Assembly: GCF_005405405.1 (NCBI RefSeq)
Contig: NZ_BJDZ01000001.1
Coordinates: 1-64,000 of the forward strand
Direction: 5' to 3'
DNA length: 64,000 bases
DNA from: Lactiplantibacillus plajomi
GTDB lineage: Bacteria > Bacillota > Bacilli > Lactobacillales > Lactobacillaceae
Below the pieces are notes generated by a model. The model did no database searches, was not told the DNA's origin, and saw nothing but the letters and a program-made list of their open reading frames with translations. Both the position numbers and the translations under genes were made by a program. Positions 9,064-17,868 of this stretch are shown here, in pieces (within the stretch, counting starts at the first letter, position 1; every line of letters begins with the position of its first letter).

Positions 9064-9798
9064 TTAACGGTGGCATTCAAAAAACCAGCGGGTCGTCTGT
9101 TCATCGGGTTGTTGCTGGCCAAAATCAGCCGTGACCGTGACGCGGCTGAACCCGGCAGTGGCTAACGCCTGCCGGTATTCCGCCAGTTCGTAAGTCCGTT
9201 CCCGGTGCAGTTCGCTGACTTCATCAAACGCTTCTTTTTGATCATTATAGATGAAGAAACTTAAATCGTGTTCGGCACTGTGGCCGTGTTCACCGGCGTA
9301 ACTGGTCCACATAAACGCTCGCGATTCATCGCGATAATTATACATGTAACCGGGATACACCGTATCGGTCTGGTACGGCGTAATCACGTCAAACAGGAAC
9401 GTACCGTCCGCCGTTAAGTGTTGCGCTACCTGCGTAAAAGCTTGTTGGACGGTCGCTAGGTCCGGTAAGTAACAAAACGAATCGGCAAAGCAGGTCACCG
9501 CGTCAAACGTCCCGATTTCGCTGAGATCCAACATGTCGCCCTCAATTAGCGGTAAGGTCACCCCGGCCGTTTCGGCGTGCTCCTGGGCCAGGGCCAGCAT
9601 ATTCGACGATAGATCCAACCCGGTGACGTGGTAGCCGGCCTCAGCTAATAAAACGCCTAAGCGCCCGGTCCCACATGCGAGTTCCAGTAATTGGCCGTCC
9701 TTGGCCGGTAGTTGACGACGCACAAAATCCAGCCACTGTGCGTACAGGGCTGGATTGAAAAGTTCGTCGTAAAGTTCGGCAAACGTTTGGTAGATCAT
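9064..9798 (-). CDS. Class I SAM-dependent methyltransferase
   Basis: A 244-residue Rossmann-fold methyltransferase. Motif I is LLELACGTGRLGVLLA (glycine loop for S-adenosylmethionine), motif II includes VTGLDLSSNML, and EGDMLDL and DAVTCFADSFCYL follow. The substrate is unknown, although the gene is conserved at this place between rsfS and tmcAL in Bacilli, where it is called YqeM. It starts with the ATG at 9798, directly after the rsfS stop codon, so it is probably translationally coupled. Confidence 0.85.
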   Translation of the reverse strand: MIYQTFAELYDELFNPALYAQWLDFVRRQLPAKDGQLLELACGTGRLGVLLAEAGYHVTGLDLSSNMLALAQEHAETAGVTLPLIEGDMLDLSEIGTFDAVTCFADSFCYLPDLATVQQAFTQVAQHLTADGTFLFDVITPYQTDTVYPGYMYNYRDESRAFMWTSYAGEHGHSAEHDLSFFIYNDQKEAFDEVSELHRERTYELAEYRQALATAGFSRVTVTADFGQQQPDEQTTRWFFECHR

Positions 9799-10155
9799 CT
9801 AGGCGTTTACCCACTGTTGGACGTCAACTAACGGCGCATCCGACCACAACTTTTCCAAGTTATAATGTGCCCGGGCATCCTTTTGGAAGACGTGGACGAT
9901 CACGTCACCGGCGTCGATCAGGACCCAGTCGCCAGTGGCGCGGCCTTCAACGCTCTTAACGTCGGAGCCGGCTTTACGAATGAACTCCACCACGTTATCG
10001 GCGATGGCTTGGACTTGCCGCTTAGAATCGGCAGATACGATCATGAAGTAATCCGCCATCAGACTAACCTTCGCCACGTCCAACGCGACAATGTCTTCAC
10101 CGCGTTTGTCATCGGCACCTTCAACGGCTAATTGTAATAGTTCTTTGCTTTCCAT
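9799..10155 (-). CDS. rsfS: Ribosomal silencing factor RsfS
   Basis: RsfS binds ribosomal protein L14 and blocks joining of the 50S and 30S subunits when nutrients are scarce. The 118-residue protein has the family core (ADYFMIVSADSKRQVQAIADNV, then GDWVLIDAGDVIVHVF and YNLEKLW). The ATG at 10155 has GGGAGA six bases upstream; an upstream extension overlaps the yqeK reading frame and lacks a site. It sits between yqeK and the YqeM-like methyltransferase, the standard Bacilli order. Confidence 0.94.
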   Translation of the reverse strand: MESKELLQLAVEGADDKRGEDIVALDVAKVSLMADYFMIVSADSKRQVQAIADNVVEFIRKAGSDVKSVEGRATGDWVLIDAGDVIVHVFQKDARAHYNLEKLWSDAPLVDVQQWVNA

Positions 10156-10168
10156 GTAATTCTCCCTT

Positions 10169-10786
10169 TTATTCGTGATAAAGTGCGGGGACCTTGCCAA
10201 CCCACGCGTTATAAGTTGCTAACGTTTGGGGGTAGACCGGGGCCCCTTTTTGAACCAGGTAAGCCAAGGTATGCTGGATTTGGTAACGCACACCGTCGGC
10301 TAAGGACTGCTTGGTCAACTTGCGGGCCACGTCGACCCCCAGAAAATCGCGGGCCGGTTCAATGAAGTCCGCCATAAAAATAATTTGTGCCAACTTCGAC
10401 ATGACCGGGGCCCCGACCGTGTGTTGCCGGACTGCGGTTAAGATGTCTTCGTTGGTAATTTTTAATTCATCTTTAATGAGTTCCGCACCCACAACCCCAT
10501 GCCAGACCCCGTTGCCATAAGAAACTAGGTTAGGATCCAAACCGCGGCTTTTAATTAATTTGATAAACGTCTTATCCGACCGTTGCTTCGCATAGTCGTG
10601 TAATAAACCGGCAATCCCTGCCAGTTCAACGTCCACGTCGTTGGCCGCAGCTAGTTTCCGGGCCGTCGCTTCGACCCGCAGACAATGCTGGTAACGCTTA
10701 TCCGTTAATTGGGCGGCCACTTTGGCCATTAATTCTTCGTGGGTGTACGGCACAATGTTTTCCTGATAGTTAATCTTGTTGCTCAT
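10169..10786 (-). CDS. yqeK: HD-domain hydrolase YqeK (diadenosine tetraphosphatase type)
   Basis: Family members hydrolyse Ap4A symmetrically to ADP and help limit this stress nucleotide. The HD metal site is seen as the His of QHCLRVEATA, the HD pair in GLLHDYAK, and downstream conserved VWHGVVGAEL and VRQHTVG. Length is 205 residues from the ATG at 10786, which follows GAGGAG. The 5' end overlaps the nadD 3' end by 17 bases, indicating coupling within the operon. Confidence 0.9.
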   Translation of the reverse strand: MSNKINYQENIVPYTHEELMAKVAAQLTDKRYQHCLRVEATARKLAAANDVDVELAGIAGLLHDYAKQRSDKTFIKLIKSRGLDPNLVSYGNGVWHGVVGAELIKDELKITNEDILTAVRQHTVGAPVMSKLAQIIFMADFIEPARDFLGVDVARKLTKQSLADGVRYQIQHTLAYLVQKGAPVYPQTLATYNAWVGKVPALYHE

Positions 10787-11405
10787 AAAGATGATGCTCC
10801 TCAATATAAGCGGCCACCGCGTCGGGAACTAAGTACCGCACCGTGTGACCGTGACTAATTTTTTTGCGAATCTGGGTGGAACTAATATCAATCAGTGGCG
10901 CGTCGACCCAGATGACCGGGTACTGACTGGTCGTCGGGTAACCGGTCCGTTTGATGCCAACAAAGGTCACCAACTTTAACAGGTCGTCAATGCGGTACCA
11001 AGTGTGCAAGTAGTCGACCATGTCACCACCGATAATAAAGTAATACTGGGTATCCGGGTGAGCGGCTTTGAGCACCTTCATCGTGTCAAAGGTGTAGCTT
11101 TTACCGCCACGCTTGATTTCCGCCGTTTCTAAACGGAACAACGGGTTATCAACGATGGCGGCTTGCACCATGTTCACCCGGTCACTGGCCGCAATTGCGG
11201 TCTTCTCATCGACGTGCGGTGGCTGAGCGTCCGGCATAAAACGGACCTCATCTAATCCCAACTGATCACCCACCTGTTGGCCCATAATTAAATGGCCCAA
11301 GTGTGGCGGGTTGAACGTCCCACCTAAAATACCGACGCGGCGGTGCGGATAATCCGTCACCGTTTCCGCGACGACTTCCGTCGCTGTCTGACTAACCGTG
11401 TGCAC
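10770..11405 (-). CDS. nadD: Nicotinate-nucleotide adenylyltransferase
   Basis: It joins nicotinate mononucleotide and ATP to form deamido-NAD in NAD synthesis. The nucleotidyltransferase motif GGTFNPPHLGH carries HxGH, and SSTQIRKKI is the second ATP-binding motif. Length is 211 residues, normal. The start is a GTG at 11405 with GGGAGG eight bases before it; the first 20 residues are an extension before the VGILGGTF strand. Between yhbY and yqeK it forms part of the conserved ribosome-assembly/NAD operon. Confidence 0.95.
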   Translation of the reverse strand: MHTVSQTATEVVAETVTDYPHRRVGILGGTFNPPHLGHLIMGQQVGDQLGLDEVRFMPDAQPPHVDEKTAIAASDRVNMVQAAIVDNPLFRLETAEIKRGGKSYTFDTMKVLKAAHPDTQYYFIIGGDMVDYLHTWYRIDDLLKLVTFVGIKRTGYPTTSQYPVIWVDAPLIDISSTQIRKKISHGHTVRYLVPDAVAAYIEEHHLYEQQD

Positions 11406-11418
11406 CCGTAATTCCTCC

Positions 11419-11733
11419 CTACATCTTTTCGACTTCTAAAGAATAGTGCCGATCGTCTTCGTGACTGGCCGGCAAGTACAACACTAACACCCGCCCGATC
11501 GTTTGCACGACCGTGATCGGGGTGTGACTTTCAACGGCGGCCTTAACGTCCGCCGTTGTCACGTCCGCGTTTTGTAAAATATTAATTTTGATGAGTTCGC
11601 GCTTATCGAGCGCCCCCACTAGTTGACTTAACCATTCGTCGGTCAACCCATTTTTACCAACCGCAAATAGCGGCCGCATGTTATGGGCTTCAGCCCGTAG
11701 GTAGCGCTTTTGTTTTCTACGTAAATTTTGCAT
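11419..11733 (-). CDS. yhbY: YhbY family RNA-binding (CRM domain) protein
   Basis: A 104-residue protein made of a single CRM domain that associates with pre-50S ribosomal particles. The basic N terminus RRKQKRYLRAEAH is followed by PLFAVGKNGLT, containing the GKNG loop of the fold, and by KRELIKINIL. It lies between yqeH and nadD, 15 bases after yqeH, so it is cotranscribed with ribosome maturation factors. Confidence 0.93.
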   Translation of the reverse strand: MQNLRRKQKRYLRAEAHNMRPLFAVGKNGLTDEWLSQLVGALDKRELIKINILQNADVTTADVKAAVESHTPITVVQTIGRVLVLYLPASHEDDRHYSLEVEKM

Positions 11734-11748
11734 ACTTGATTCGGTCTC

Positions 11749-12885
11749 CTATTTCTTGTTAATCATTGCTGGCCGCGTAACGACGTCCACGCCCCGTGGT
11801 GCCCAGCCGGCAACCCGGGTATCAGCACCGACCGTCACCCAACCGAGTCCTTCGAAGACGATGTCGGTCACGGCGGTCGTCTTGAACTCGTGCCGGACTA
11901 ACGGTGGAAAATCTTTGACCGCGTCGCCAGTTGGTGGCGTGATCAGCTCGCCGACGTGCTTAGCGTAAAAGTTTTCGGCGTTTTCCGTCTTGGTCCGGTG
12001 AAGCGGTAAATTATTATCCACGTAGACCGTCCCAGTCGGCTTTAGCGCGTCAATAATGTCTAACCGTGCCACGCCCCCGAGGAACAACGTTTGACCGTTG
12101 CCGAGTTGGTAACCCTTGGGCCGGATCTCTCTTTGTGGTGAGACGAGTTTTAAGTCGTCACCACTGAGGACGTGGGCCATTTGTTCCGGATGAATGATCC
12201 CCGGCGTGTCAACCATTTTCTGACCGTCATCCAGTGGGATCTCGATCTTATCCAAGGTGGTCCCTGGGAACCGCGACGTCGTAATCAGGTCTTTTAAGCC
12301 GGTGTTATTTGCGATAATCCGGTTAATTAACGTTGATTTCCCAACGTTGGTCACCCCAACCACGTAAACGTCGCGACCGCGGCGGTACTTTTCAATCAGC
12401 GCTAACAGGTCGTCGATCGAATGACCCTTCTTGGCACTAGTCAACGCGACGTCGACCGGCTTAATGCCCTGAGCCCGAACTTGTTGGTTCATCCATTCAC
12501 GGACCTTGGTTCGGCGGATTTGCCGTGGTAAGACGTCTTCCTTATTACCGACCAACAGGACCGGATTGTCACCAACGAACCGTTGGAGTCCCGGAATGAT
12601 ACTCCCGTTTAAATCAAAAATATCGACCACGTAAACGACTAACGCGGTTGCATCACGAATCGCCGCCAGTAAGTGGCGGAAATCATCGTCGGTCAGACCG
12701 ACCGGCACGATTTCGTTGTAGTGGCGTAAACGGAAGCAGCGTTGACAATATAAGTCACGGGTATCCGTCGCCAGCGCCTTTTTTAGCGCACTTGCCGGCG
12801 TATAACCAGCCGCTTGCGGTGCGGTCGTTTGAATCGCCGCCCCACAACCAATACAGTATAAAGTTTCCTGAGTTGATTCACTCAC
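11749..12885 (-). CDS. yqeH: Ribosome biogenesis GTPase YqeH
   Basis: A circularly permuted GTPase needed for 30S subunit maturation. An N-terminal Cys4 zinc finger (CIGCG, then YCQRC) precedes the G domain, where the motifs occur in the order G4 (GNKEDVLP), G1 (GVTNVGKSTLIN) and G3 (VDTPGI). Length is 378 residues. It starts with GTG at 12885, overlapping the last base of yqeG's stop codon, with AGGAGG upstream, so the two genes are coupled. Confidence 0.95.
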   Translation of the reverse strand: MSESTQETLYCIGCGAAIQTTAPQAAGYTPASALKKALATDTRDLYCQRCFRLRHYNEIVPVGLTDDDFRHLLAAIRDATALVVYVVDIFDLNGSIIPGLQRFVGDNPVLLVGNKEDVLPRQIRRTKVREWMNQQVRAQGIKPVDVALTSAKKGHSIDDLLALIEKYRRGRDVYVVGVTNVGKSTLINRIIANNTGLKDLITTSRFPGTTLDKIEIPLDDGQKMVDTPGIIHPEQMAHVLSGDDLKLVSPQREIRPKGYQLGNGQTLFLGGVARLDIIDALKPTGTVYVDNNLPLHRTKTENAENFYAKHVGELITPPTGDAVKDFPPLVRHEFKTTAVTDIVFEGLGWVTVGADTRVAGWAPRGVDVVTRPAMINKK

Positions 12886-13412
12886 TATTTAAGTTCCTCC
12901 TGAAAATGCATCTCTGGGTACAAATGTGCCAACCGAACTTTAATGAAGCGTTCAAAGAATCGGTTAATACGGGTATTCCAAGCATCGGTCGTCACCAGTG
13001 GCCGGACTAAAATACTGCGCACCCCGGCTAAGTGCGAGGCCCACATGTCCGTAATGTATTGGTCGCCGACCATCACCACTTCTTCGCGTCGCAGTCCTAA
13101 CTGCTTACGGGCTTTACCGATACCAAGTGGTAATGGCTTCAACGCCCGCGAAACGAACGGTAAATCTAACTTTTCCAAAGCCTTGGCGATCCGAGGTTCC
13201 GAATTATTCGAAACGACCACCAACGGAATTCCCGCGTCTTGCAAGCCGTGCATCCATTTCTTTAGCTCCGGGGTCCCGTCCGGATTATTCCAAGCAATCA
13301 GCGTGTTGTCCAGGTCGGCAAACACGGCCTTGATCCCCCGTGCGCGTAACTGCGCCGGTGTGACGTTATAAATTGCTGGTATCATCCAGGTTGGTTTAAA
13401 TTGCTTAATCAT
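12885..13412 (-). CDS. yqeG: YqeG family HAD IIIA-type phosphatase
   Basis: A 175-residue HAD-superfamily hydrolase. The catalytic Asp motif is FADLDNTLIAW, the Thr/Ser motif is VVVSNNSE, and VMVGDQYITDMWA is the metal-binding C-terminal motif. Relatives act on phosphatidylglycerophosphate; the Bacilli YqeG substrate is not settled. It is the first gene of the block running down to tmcAL. Positions 13413-13662 upstream hold promoters for this operon and for the divergent acetyltransferase and no other gene. Confidence 0.88.
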   Translation of the reverse strand: MIKQFKPTWMIPAIYNVTPAQLRARGIKAVFADLDNTLIAWNNPDGTPELKKWMHGLQDAGIPLVVVSNNSEPRIAKALEKLDLPFVSRALKPLPLGIGKARKQLGLRREEVVMVGDQYITDMWASHLAGVRSILVRPLVTTDAWNTRINRFFERFIKVRLAHLYPEMHFQEELK

Positions 13413-13662
13413 TACGATCCCCTTTACTTCTCACTAAATTATTGCCGCGGCAGTAGTACTCTTTCCCATTTTAGCATATCCGGTCCGCAAATACCGTGTG
13501 CCGCTCGCACCCGTTAATCAAAATTGTGTCATCATTATATATTAATTTGTTTTCTAAAAATTAGCAACTGTAATCATTAGCCGGATCCAGCCAACGCCGA
13601 CCGCCACGCGCACCACTTTTATCGTATAATTGGGATAAATTATCAATCACGGAGGTATCCCC

Positions 13663-14106
13663 ATGAAAATTAGCAGCGTTCAAAATCGCCCCGCCGCGTT
13701 AATCAGCCAACTATTAGCCGTCTGGGAAAGCTCGGTTCAAGCCAGCCACCATTTCTTATCTGCAGGTAAAATTGCAAGCATCAAAACAATCGTTCCACAA
13801 GCGCTTAAAGAAGTGCCGCAATTAATTACTATTGAAAATGATCAGCACGTACCGGTCGGCTTTATGGGCATCGCCGAACACCACCTTGAGATGCTCTTCA
13901 TTGCCGCTAATGAACGCGGCCACGGCGCCGGAAAAGCGTTACTTCAAGCCGGCATCGAGCAATACGGCGTGACCGACCTAGCCGTCAATGAACAAAATCC
14001 GCTGGCACGGGGCTTCTACGAACACATGGGGTTCACCGTTTATCGAAGAAGTGCCCGTGACGAGCAGGGCAACCCCTACCCAATATTATATATGAAGCGA
14101 ACTTAA
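13663..14106 (+). CDS. GNAT family N-acetyltransferase
   Basis: A 147-residue acetyl-CoA-dependent acetyltransferase. The coenzyme A loop is seen in ANERGHGAGKALLQAG (Q/RxxGxG/A type) and the C-terminal VNEQNPLARGFYEHMGF matches motif B of the superfamily. The acceptor is unknown. A TATAAT -10 is present at 13625-13630 and GGAGG stands before the ATG. It is on the plus strand against the surrounding operons and appears to be a single-gene unit. Positions 14107-14219 contain no clear gene. Confidence 0.88.
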   Translation: MKISSVQNRPAALISQLLAVWESSVQASHHFLSAGKIASIKTIVPQALKEVPQLITIENDQHVPVGFMGIAEHHLEMLFIAANERGHGAGKALLQAGIEQYGVTDLAVNEQNPLARGFYEHMGFTVYRRSARDEQGNPYPILYMKRT

Positions 14107-14219
14107 CGCCGGTTCGCCAATCAAAAAGGGCCGCCACCCGAAGATGACGACCACCAGTTGACCCAACTTACCGTGTCGTGTTGAACGAGCGACGTTAAAT
14201 CGGAATTATTTCAAGTTAA

Positions 14220-14576
14220 TTAAGCAAGTGCCTTTTTCGCCGTGTCAGCTAATGCCTTGAAAGCATCGGCATCGTTAACGGCTAAGTCAGCTAACATCTT
14301 ACGGTTCATGTCAACGTTAGCAACCTTTAAACCGTGCATTAATTGGCTGTAGCTAATGTCATTCATCCGGGCTGCGGCGTTGATCCGGGCAATCCAGAGA
14401 CGACGGAAGTCACTCTTACGCTTCTTCCGGTCGCGGAATGCGTATTCGTATGACTTCATTACTTGGTCCTTAGCAACCTTAAATTGGATGTGCTTAGCAC
14501 CACGGTAACCCTTAGCTAATTTTAAAATGCGTTTGCGACGCTTACGTGTTACAGTTCCACCTTTTACTCGAGCCAT
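14220..14576 (-). CDS. rplT: 50S ribosomal protein L20
   Basis: Primary 23S rRNA-binding protein of 118 residues, starting MARVKGG and with the basic repeat [16 protein letters not shown]. The C-terminal half, [20 protein letters not shown], is the globular RNA-binding domain that also represses its own operon by binding the leader mRNA. It is last in the infC-rpmI-rplT operon; a GGAGG site precedes the ATG. Confidence 0.98.
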   Translation of the reverse strand: MARVKGGTVTRKRRKRILKLAKGYRGAKHIQFKVAKDQVMKSYEYAFRDRKKRKSDFRRLWIARINAAARMNDISYSQLMHGLKVANVDMNRKMLADLAVNDADAFKALADTAKKALA

Positions 14577-14612
14577 CTTATTTCCTCCTAGATTTAACTA
14601 AAACGTTGTGAA

Positions 14613-14807
14613 TTATTTTTGTAATAACTTGTGGTAAGTTTTAACCATTGGCTTTTCAATGATAGCCGTACCACGTAATTGGCGACGTTGTTTCTTAGTC
14701 TTACCATGGAAACGGTGACTAGTGAAAGCGTTGGCGCTCTTAATTTTACCCTTAGCGGTTACTTTGAAGCGCTTAGCAGCGGCGCGGTTTGTCTTTTGTT
14801 TTGGCAT
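14613..14807 (-). CDS. rpmI: 50S ribosomal protein L35
   Basis: A 64-residue ribosomal protein beginning [15 protein letters not shown] with the typical [18 protein letters not shown] core. The ATG at 14807 follows AGGAGG at ten bases; a TTG two codons earlier would lie too near the site. Middle gene of infC-rpmI-rplT. Confidence 0.97.
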   Translation of the reverse strand: MPKQKTNRAAAKRFKVTAKGKIKSANAFTSHRFHGKTKKQRRQLRGTAIIEKPMVKTYHKLLQK

Positions 14808-14828
14808 AATCAATAATCCTCCTAAAAA

Positions 14829-15350
14829 TTACTTATCAGTTTTTGGTGCAAGGACAAGGAACATGCTGCGGCCGTCCATCTTAGGATAGGCTTCCACGGA
14901 TGCGTATTCCTTTGTCGCTGCGATCATTCGGTTCAGCACTTCACGCCCAATTTCTTTATGGGTAATCGCGCGACCCTTAAACCGGATGGAAACGCGAACT
15001 TTGTCACCCTTCGACAAGAACTTTTCAGCGTGTTTCAGCTTCGTGTTAAAGTCGTTAGTGTCAATCGCTGGGCTCAAGCGGACTTCCTTGACGCTGACCA
15101 CTTTTTGCTTCTTACGCGCTTCACGTTGCTTCTTTTGTTGTTCGAAGCGATACTTCCCATAATCCATAATTCTGGCAACGGGTGGTTTCGCTTTCGGAGC
15201 AACCAGTACCAGGTCTAAGCTGGCTTGTTCAGCAATCTTCATTGCGTCCTGTCGTGACTTGACACCTAATTGTTCACCATCACTGGCGATCAAACGCACT
15301 TCGCGAGCACGGATGCCGTCATTAACCATTGAATCTTTAGCTATGGTAAT
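14829..15350 (-). CDS. infC: Translation initiation factor IF-3 with a non-AUG start
   Basis: IF-3 prevents subunit joining and checks start codons and the initiator tRNA. The N domain starts with (M)[20 protein letters not shown] and the C domain has [15 protein letters not shown] and [11 protein letters not shown]. An ATG exists at 15329, but the frame runs further upstream through seven codons that match the usual N terminus. The start is ATT at 15348-15350, or ATA two codons later at the better distance from the GGAGGTGA site (nine bases after GGAGG). Rare starts in infC allow IF-3 to repress its own translation. The operon leader upstream adds L20 control. Confidence 0.9.
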   Translation of the reverse strand: MTIAKDSMVNDGIRAREVRLIASDGEQLGVKSRQDAMKIAEQASLDLVLVAPKAKPPVARIMDYGKYRFEQQKKQREARKKQKVVSVKEVRLSPAIDTNDFNTKLKHAEKFLSKGDKVRVSIRFKGRAITHKEIGREVLNRMIAATKEYASVEAYPKMDGRSMFLVLAPKTDK

Positions 15351-15503
15351 TCACCTCCGTAAAATTTTAGAGAAATCCACAAAAAGAGCGGGCGCATAAA
15401 ACGCCCGCTCAACCCCGTTAATGGGAATTAATTCATCGTTCATCTGCCCGATGACACTGGTCACCAAGGCGAGAAGCGGGTGCTTCTGCTTTTTTTCTCA
15501 ACT
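15351..15503 (-). ncRNA. L20-type leader (cis-regulatory) of infC-rpmI-rplT
   Basis: A 5' leader of about 150 bases. Near its start the minus strand reads AGCAGAAGCACCCGCTTCTC, followed by segments that can pair with one another. Before infC stands a perfect nine-base-pair terminator (GAGCGGGCG with CGCCCGCTC) and T5 at 15381-15410. In Bacillus, L20 binds such a leader and favours termination. Classification is by position and layout, not by a covariance search. Confidence 0.75.
15381..15410 (-). terminator. Attenuator terminator within the infC leader
   Basis: A nine-pair GC-rich stem with a TTTTATG loop and T5 on the minus strand, ending 22 bases before the infC ribosome binding site. Because it lies inside the leader it is a regulated terminator. 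Confidence 0.85.
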
Positions 15504-15508
15504 TCAAT

Positions 15509-15537
15509 ACTATAACAGCATTAACCATCACTGTCAA
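15509..15537 (-). promoter_or_regulatory. Promoter of the infC operon
   Basis: TTGACA (15532-15537) and TATAGT (15509-15514) on the minus strand are separated by exactly 17 bases, a near-consensus vegetative promoter immediately after the thrS stop codon. Confidence 0.85.
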
Positions 15538-15550
15538 CTAAGTTTTAGAA

Positions 15551-17515
15551 TTACTTGCTGGCACCGCGGCTGTAGTGTTGAATTTCTTGGGTAATGGCGC
15601 CGATAAACATGTCGACCCCTTCAGACTCAGTCCGTTCTTCACCGTACTTGCGGACCGAAACGCTACCGTTGGCAACTTCTTGATCCCCAACGACTAATAA
15701 GTAAGGCACTTTCTTAGTTTGTGATTCGCGGATCTTGTAGCCCATCTTTTCGTTACGGTCATTGATGCTGACACGTACGCCGGCAGTTGCTAAGCGGCGA
15801 CGAATCGTTTCAGCATAGGCACCGTGAGCGCCGTTATTAACCGGAATGATTGTCACTTGCTTAGGTGCTAACCAAGTTGGGAAGGCTCCTTTGTACATTT
15901 CAGTTAAGTAGGCCACGAACCGTTCCATCGTTGACACTAAGCCACGGTGGATCATCACTGGCCGGTGTTCTTCACCATCGGCACCCACGTACTTCAAGTC
16001 GAAACGTTCTGGTAACAAGAAGTCCAACTGGATGGTCGATAAGGTTTCTTCACCACCGAGGGCCGTCTTGGTTTGAACGTCCAACTTAGGACCGTAGAAC
16101 GCGGCTTCCCCTTCAGCTTCGAAGTAATCTAAGCCCATGTCATCCATGGCGGACTTCAGCATCTTTTGGCTCCGTTCCCACATAGCGTCGTCATCGAAGT
16201 ACTTTTCCTTGTTTTCAGGATCACGGTAGCTTAACCGGAAGCGGTAGTCGGAAATATCGAAGTCTTCGTATACTTCAACCATCAACTTCAAGATCTTCTT
16301 GAATTCGTCTTCGATTTGATCCAAAGCAACGAACGTGTGGCCGTCGTTCAAGGTCATTTCACGAACCCGTGATAACCCGGTCAAGGCACCTGATTTTTCG
16401 TAACGGTGCATCATCCCAAGTTCGGCGATCCGCAATGGTAATTCACGGTATGAGCGGATGTGGTGGTTATAAATTTGAATATGGGATGGGCAGTTCATTG
16501 GCCGTAATTCAAGTTGTTCGCCATCACCCATGTCCATTGGTGGGAACATGTCTTCACGGTAGTGGTCCCAGTGACCAGACTGCTTGTAAACGTCCAAGTT
16601 TGCTAAGACTGGCGTGTAAACGTGTTGGTAACCATTAGCAACTTCCTTATCGATAATGTAACGTTCGATTTGGCGACGAATCGTGGCACCGTTTGGCATC
16701 CAGTAAGGTAACCCGTTCCCAACCTTCGGATCAACAAAGAATAAGTCGAGTTCGTTACCGATAACCCGGTGATCACGTTCGCGGGCTTCTTGGCGCCGCT
16801 TTAAGTCGGCGTCCAAGTCCTTTTGCTTTAAGAAGGCCGTCCCGTAAATCCGTTGTAACATTGGGTTACTGGACTTGCCTTGCCAGTAAGCGCCGGCAAC
16901 GGACAATAACTTGAAGACTCTGACTTTACCGGTAGAAGCTAATTGCGCCCCGTCGGATAAGTCAACGAAGTCACCCTGCTTGTAAACGACCACTTCGCCG
17001 TTGTTGGCGTCGGCACGTTCGTTAACCAAGTCTTGTTGGTAAGGATCGTCACCAACCAAGGCTAAGGCGTCGGCCTTAGATAAGACTTCGCGGCTGATCG
17101 GTAAGTTTTGCTTGATAATTTCGTTCATCTTCAAGCTGATGGCTTCTAGGTCATCCTTGCTAATCTGCTTGCCGTCTTCGGCGGGGTTATCCGTATCGAA
17201 GAAGAACCCGTCAGCATTACCTTCACCACTGCCAAAGTGGATGTTTGGGAAAAGTTGCTTAATCGCGTTTGCCAAGACTTGAGCAGCGGTTTGCCGTAAA
17301 ACGTTCAGACCGTCTTCACTGTCGCCCGCAATAATTTCAATAGAACCATCAGTGGTTAAAGGTTGACGATAATCGACGATCTGGTCATTGAACTTACCCG
17401 CAACTGACCGCTTAGCCAATGAAATACTGATTGACTTAGCAATCTCTTCCGTCGTTACGCCGGCATCAAATTGCTTTTCAGCACCATCTGGGAACTTAAC
17501 ATTAATACTTGCCAT
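15551..17515 (-). CDS. thrS: Threonyl-tRNA synthetase
   Basis: Class II synthetase of 654 residues charging tRNA(Thr). Domains in order: TGS (about 1-63), the editing domain with its [15 protein letters not shown] stretch near residues 95-110, the catalytic core with motif 2 RPMNCPSH and [14 protein letters not shown], a zinc site formed by that Cys and two His, motif 3 GLVSTMERF, and the anticodon-binding domain (QVTIIPVN). In the editing domain the usual HxxxH motif is replaced by H-FGSGE-G, so the second His is absent; this may affect editing of Ser-tRNA(Thr), though relatives with similar sequence exist. Expression is controlled by an upstream T-box. Confidence 0.96.
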   Translation of the reverse strand: MASINVKFPDGAEKQFDAGVTTEEIAKSISISLAKRSVAGKFNDQIVDYRQPLTTDGSIEIIAGDSEDGLNVLRQTAAQVLANAIKQLFPNIHFGSGEGNADGFFFDTDNPAEDGKQISKDDLEAISLKMNEIIKQNLPISREVLSKADALALVGDDPYQQDLVNERADANNGEVVVYKQGDFVDLSDGAQLASTGKVRVFKLLSVAGAYWQGKSSNPMLQRIYGTAFLKQKDLDADLKRRQEARERDHRVIGNELDLFFVDPKVGNGLPYWMPNGATIRRQIERYIIDKEVANGYQHVYTPVLANLDVYKQSGHWDHYREDMFPPMDMGDGEQLELRPMNCPSHIQIYNHHIRSYRELPLRIAELGMMHRYEKSGALTGLSRVREMTLNDGHTFVALDQIEDEFKKILKLMVEVYEDFDISDYRFRLSYRDPENKEKYFDDDAMWERSQKMLKSAMDDMGLDYFEAEGEAAFYGPKLDVQTKTALGGEETLSTIQLDFLLPERFDLKYVGADGEEHRPVMIHRGLVSTMERFVAYLTEMYKGAFPTWLAPKQVTIIPVNNGAHGAYAETIRRRLATAGVRVSINDRNEKMGYKIRESQTKKVPYLLVVGDQEVANGSVSVRKYGEERTESEGVDMFIGAITQEIQHYSRGASK

Positions 17516-17573
17516 AAATTTGACACACTCCTTAAAAATTTACCCACTCACCAAAACACCGCGCCGGGACGAC

Positions 17574-17803
17574 AAAAAAGTCCCTAATACCAGCATAAAC
17601 TAGTATTAGGGACGTCAATGACGTGGTTCCACCCGATTTTTCGGCCCGTTAAACGGACCGACTCATTAGCGCTAATAACGGACGCGTTCCGGCTCATTTG
17701 AGCATCTTCACAAAAGTGGTATCTTCGTAAACCTGGTTTTCGGCTTCCAGAACTAGGCCGAAATCTCTGCAATCACAAGTAAACAAAGCGTGTCTTTTGC
17801 ATC
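17574..17803 (-). promoter_or_regulatory. T-box riboswitch controlling thrS
   Basis: The conserved T-box sequence GGGTGGAACCACG is on the minus strand at about 17621-17634, followed by the terminator hairpin at 17580-17613 (GTCCCTAATAC with GTATTAGGGAC) and T6. The upstream stem I region contains GATACCACT, in which ACC would be the threonine specifier codon. Uncharged tRNA(Thr) would favour the antiterminator and allow thrS transcription. Confidence 0.93.
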
Positions 17804-17809
17804 TGTTTT

Positions 17810-17838
17810 CATTAAACCACTTTTCATTGAAAAGTCAA
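17810..17838 (-). promoter_or_regulatory. Probable promoter of the thrS T-box transcript
   Basis: TTGACT (17833-17838) and TTAATG (17810-17815) lie 17 bases apart on the minus strand. The -10 is weak, but the position, just upstream of stem I, is suitable. Confidence 0.5.
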
Positions 17839-17868
17839 CTAGTAGCCGTAAAACTTTTTCACGCCCAC

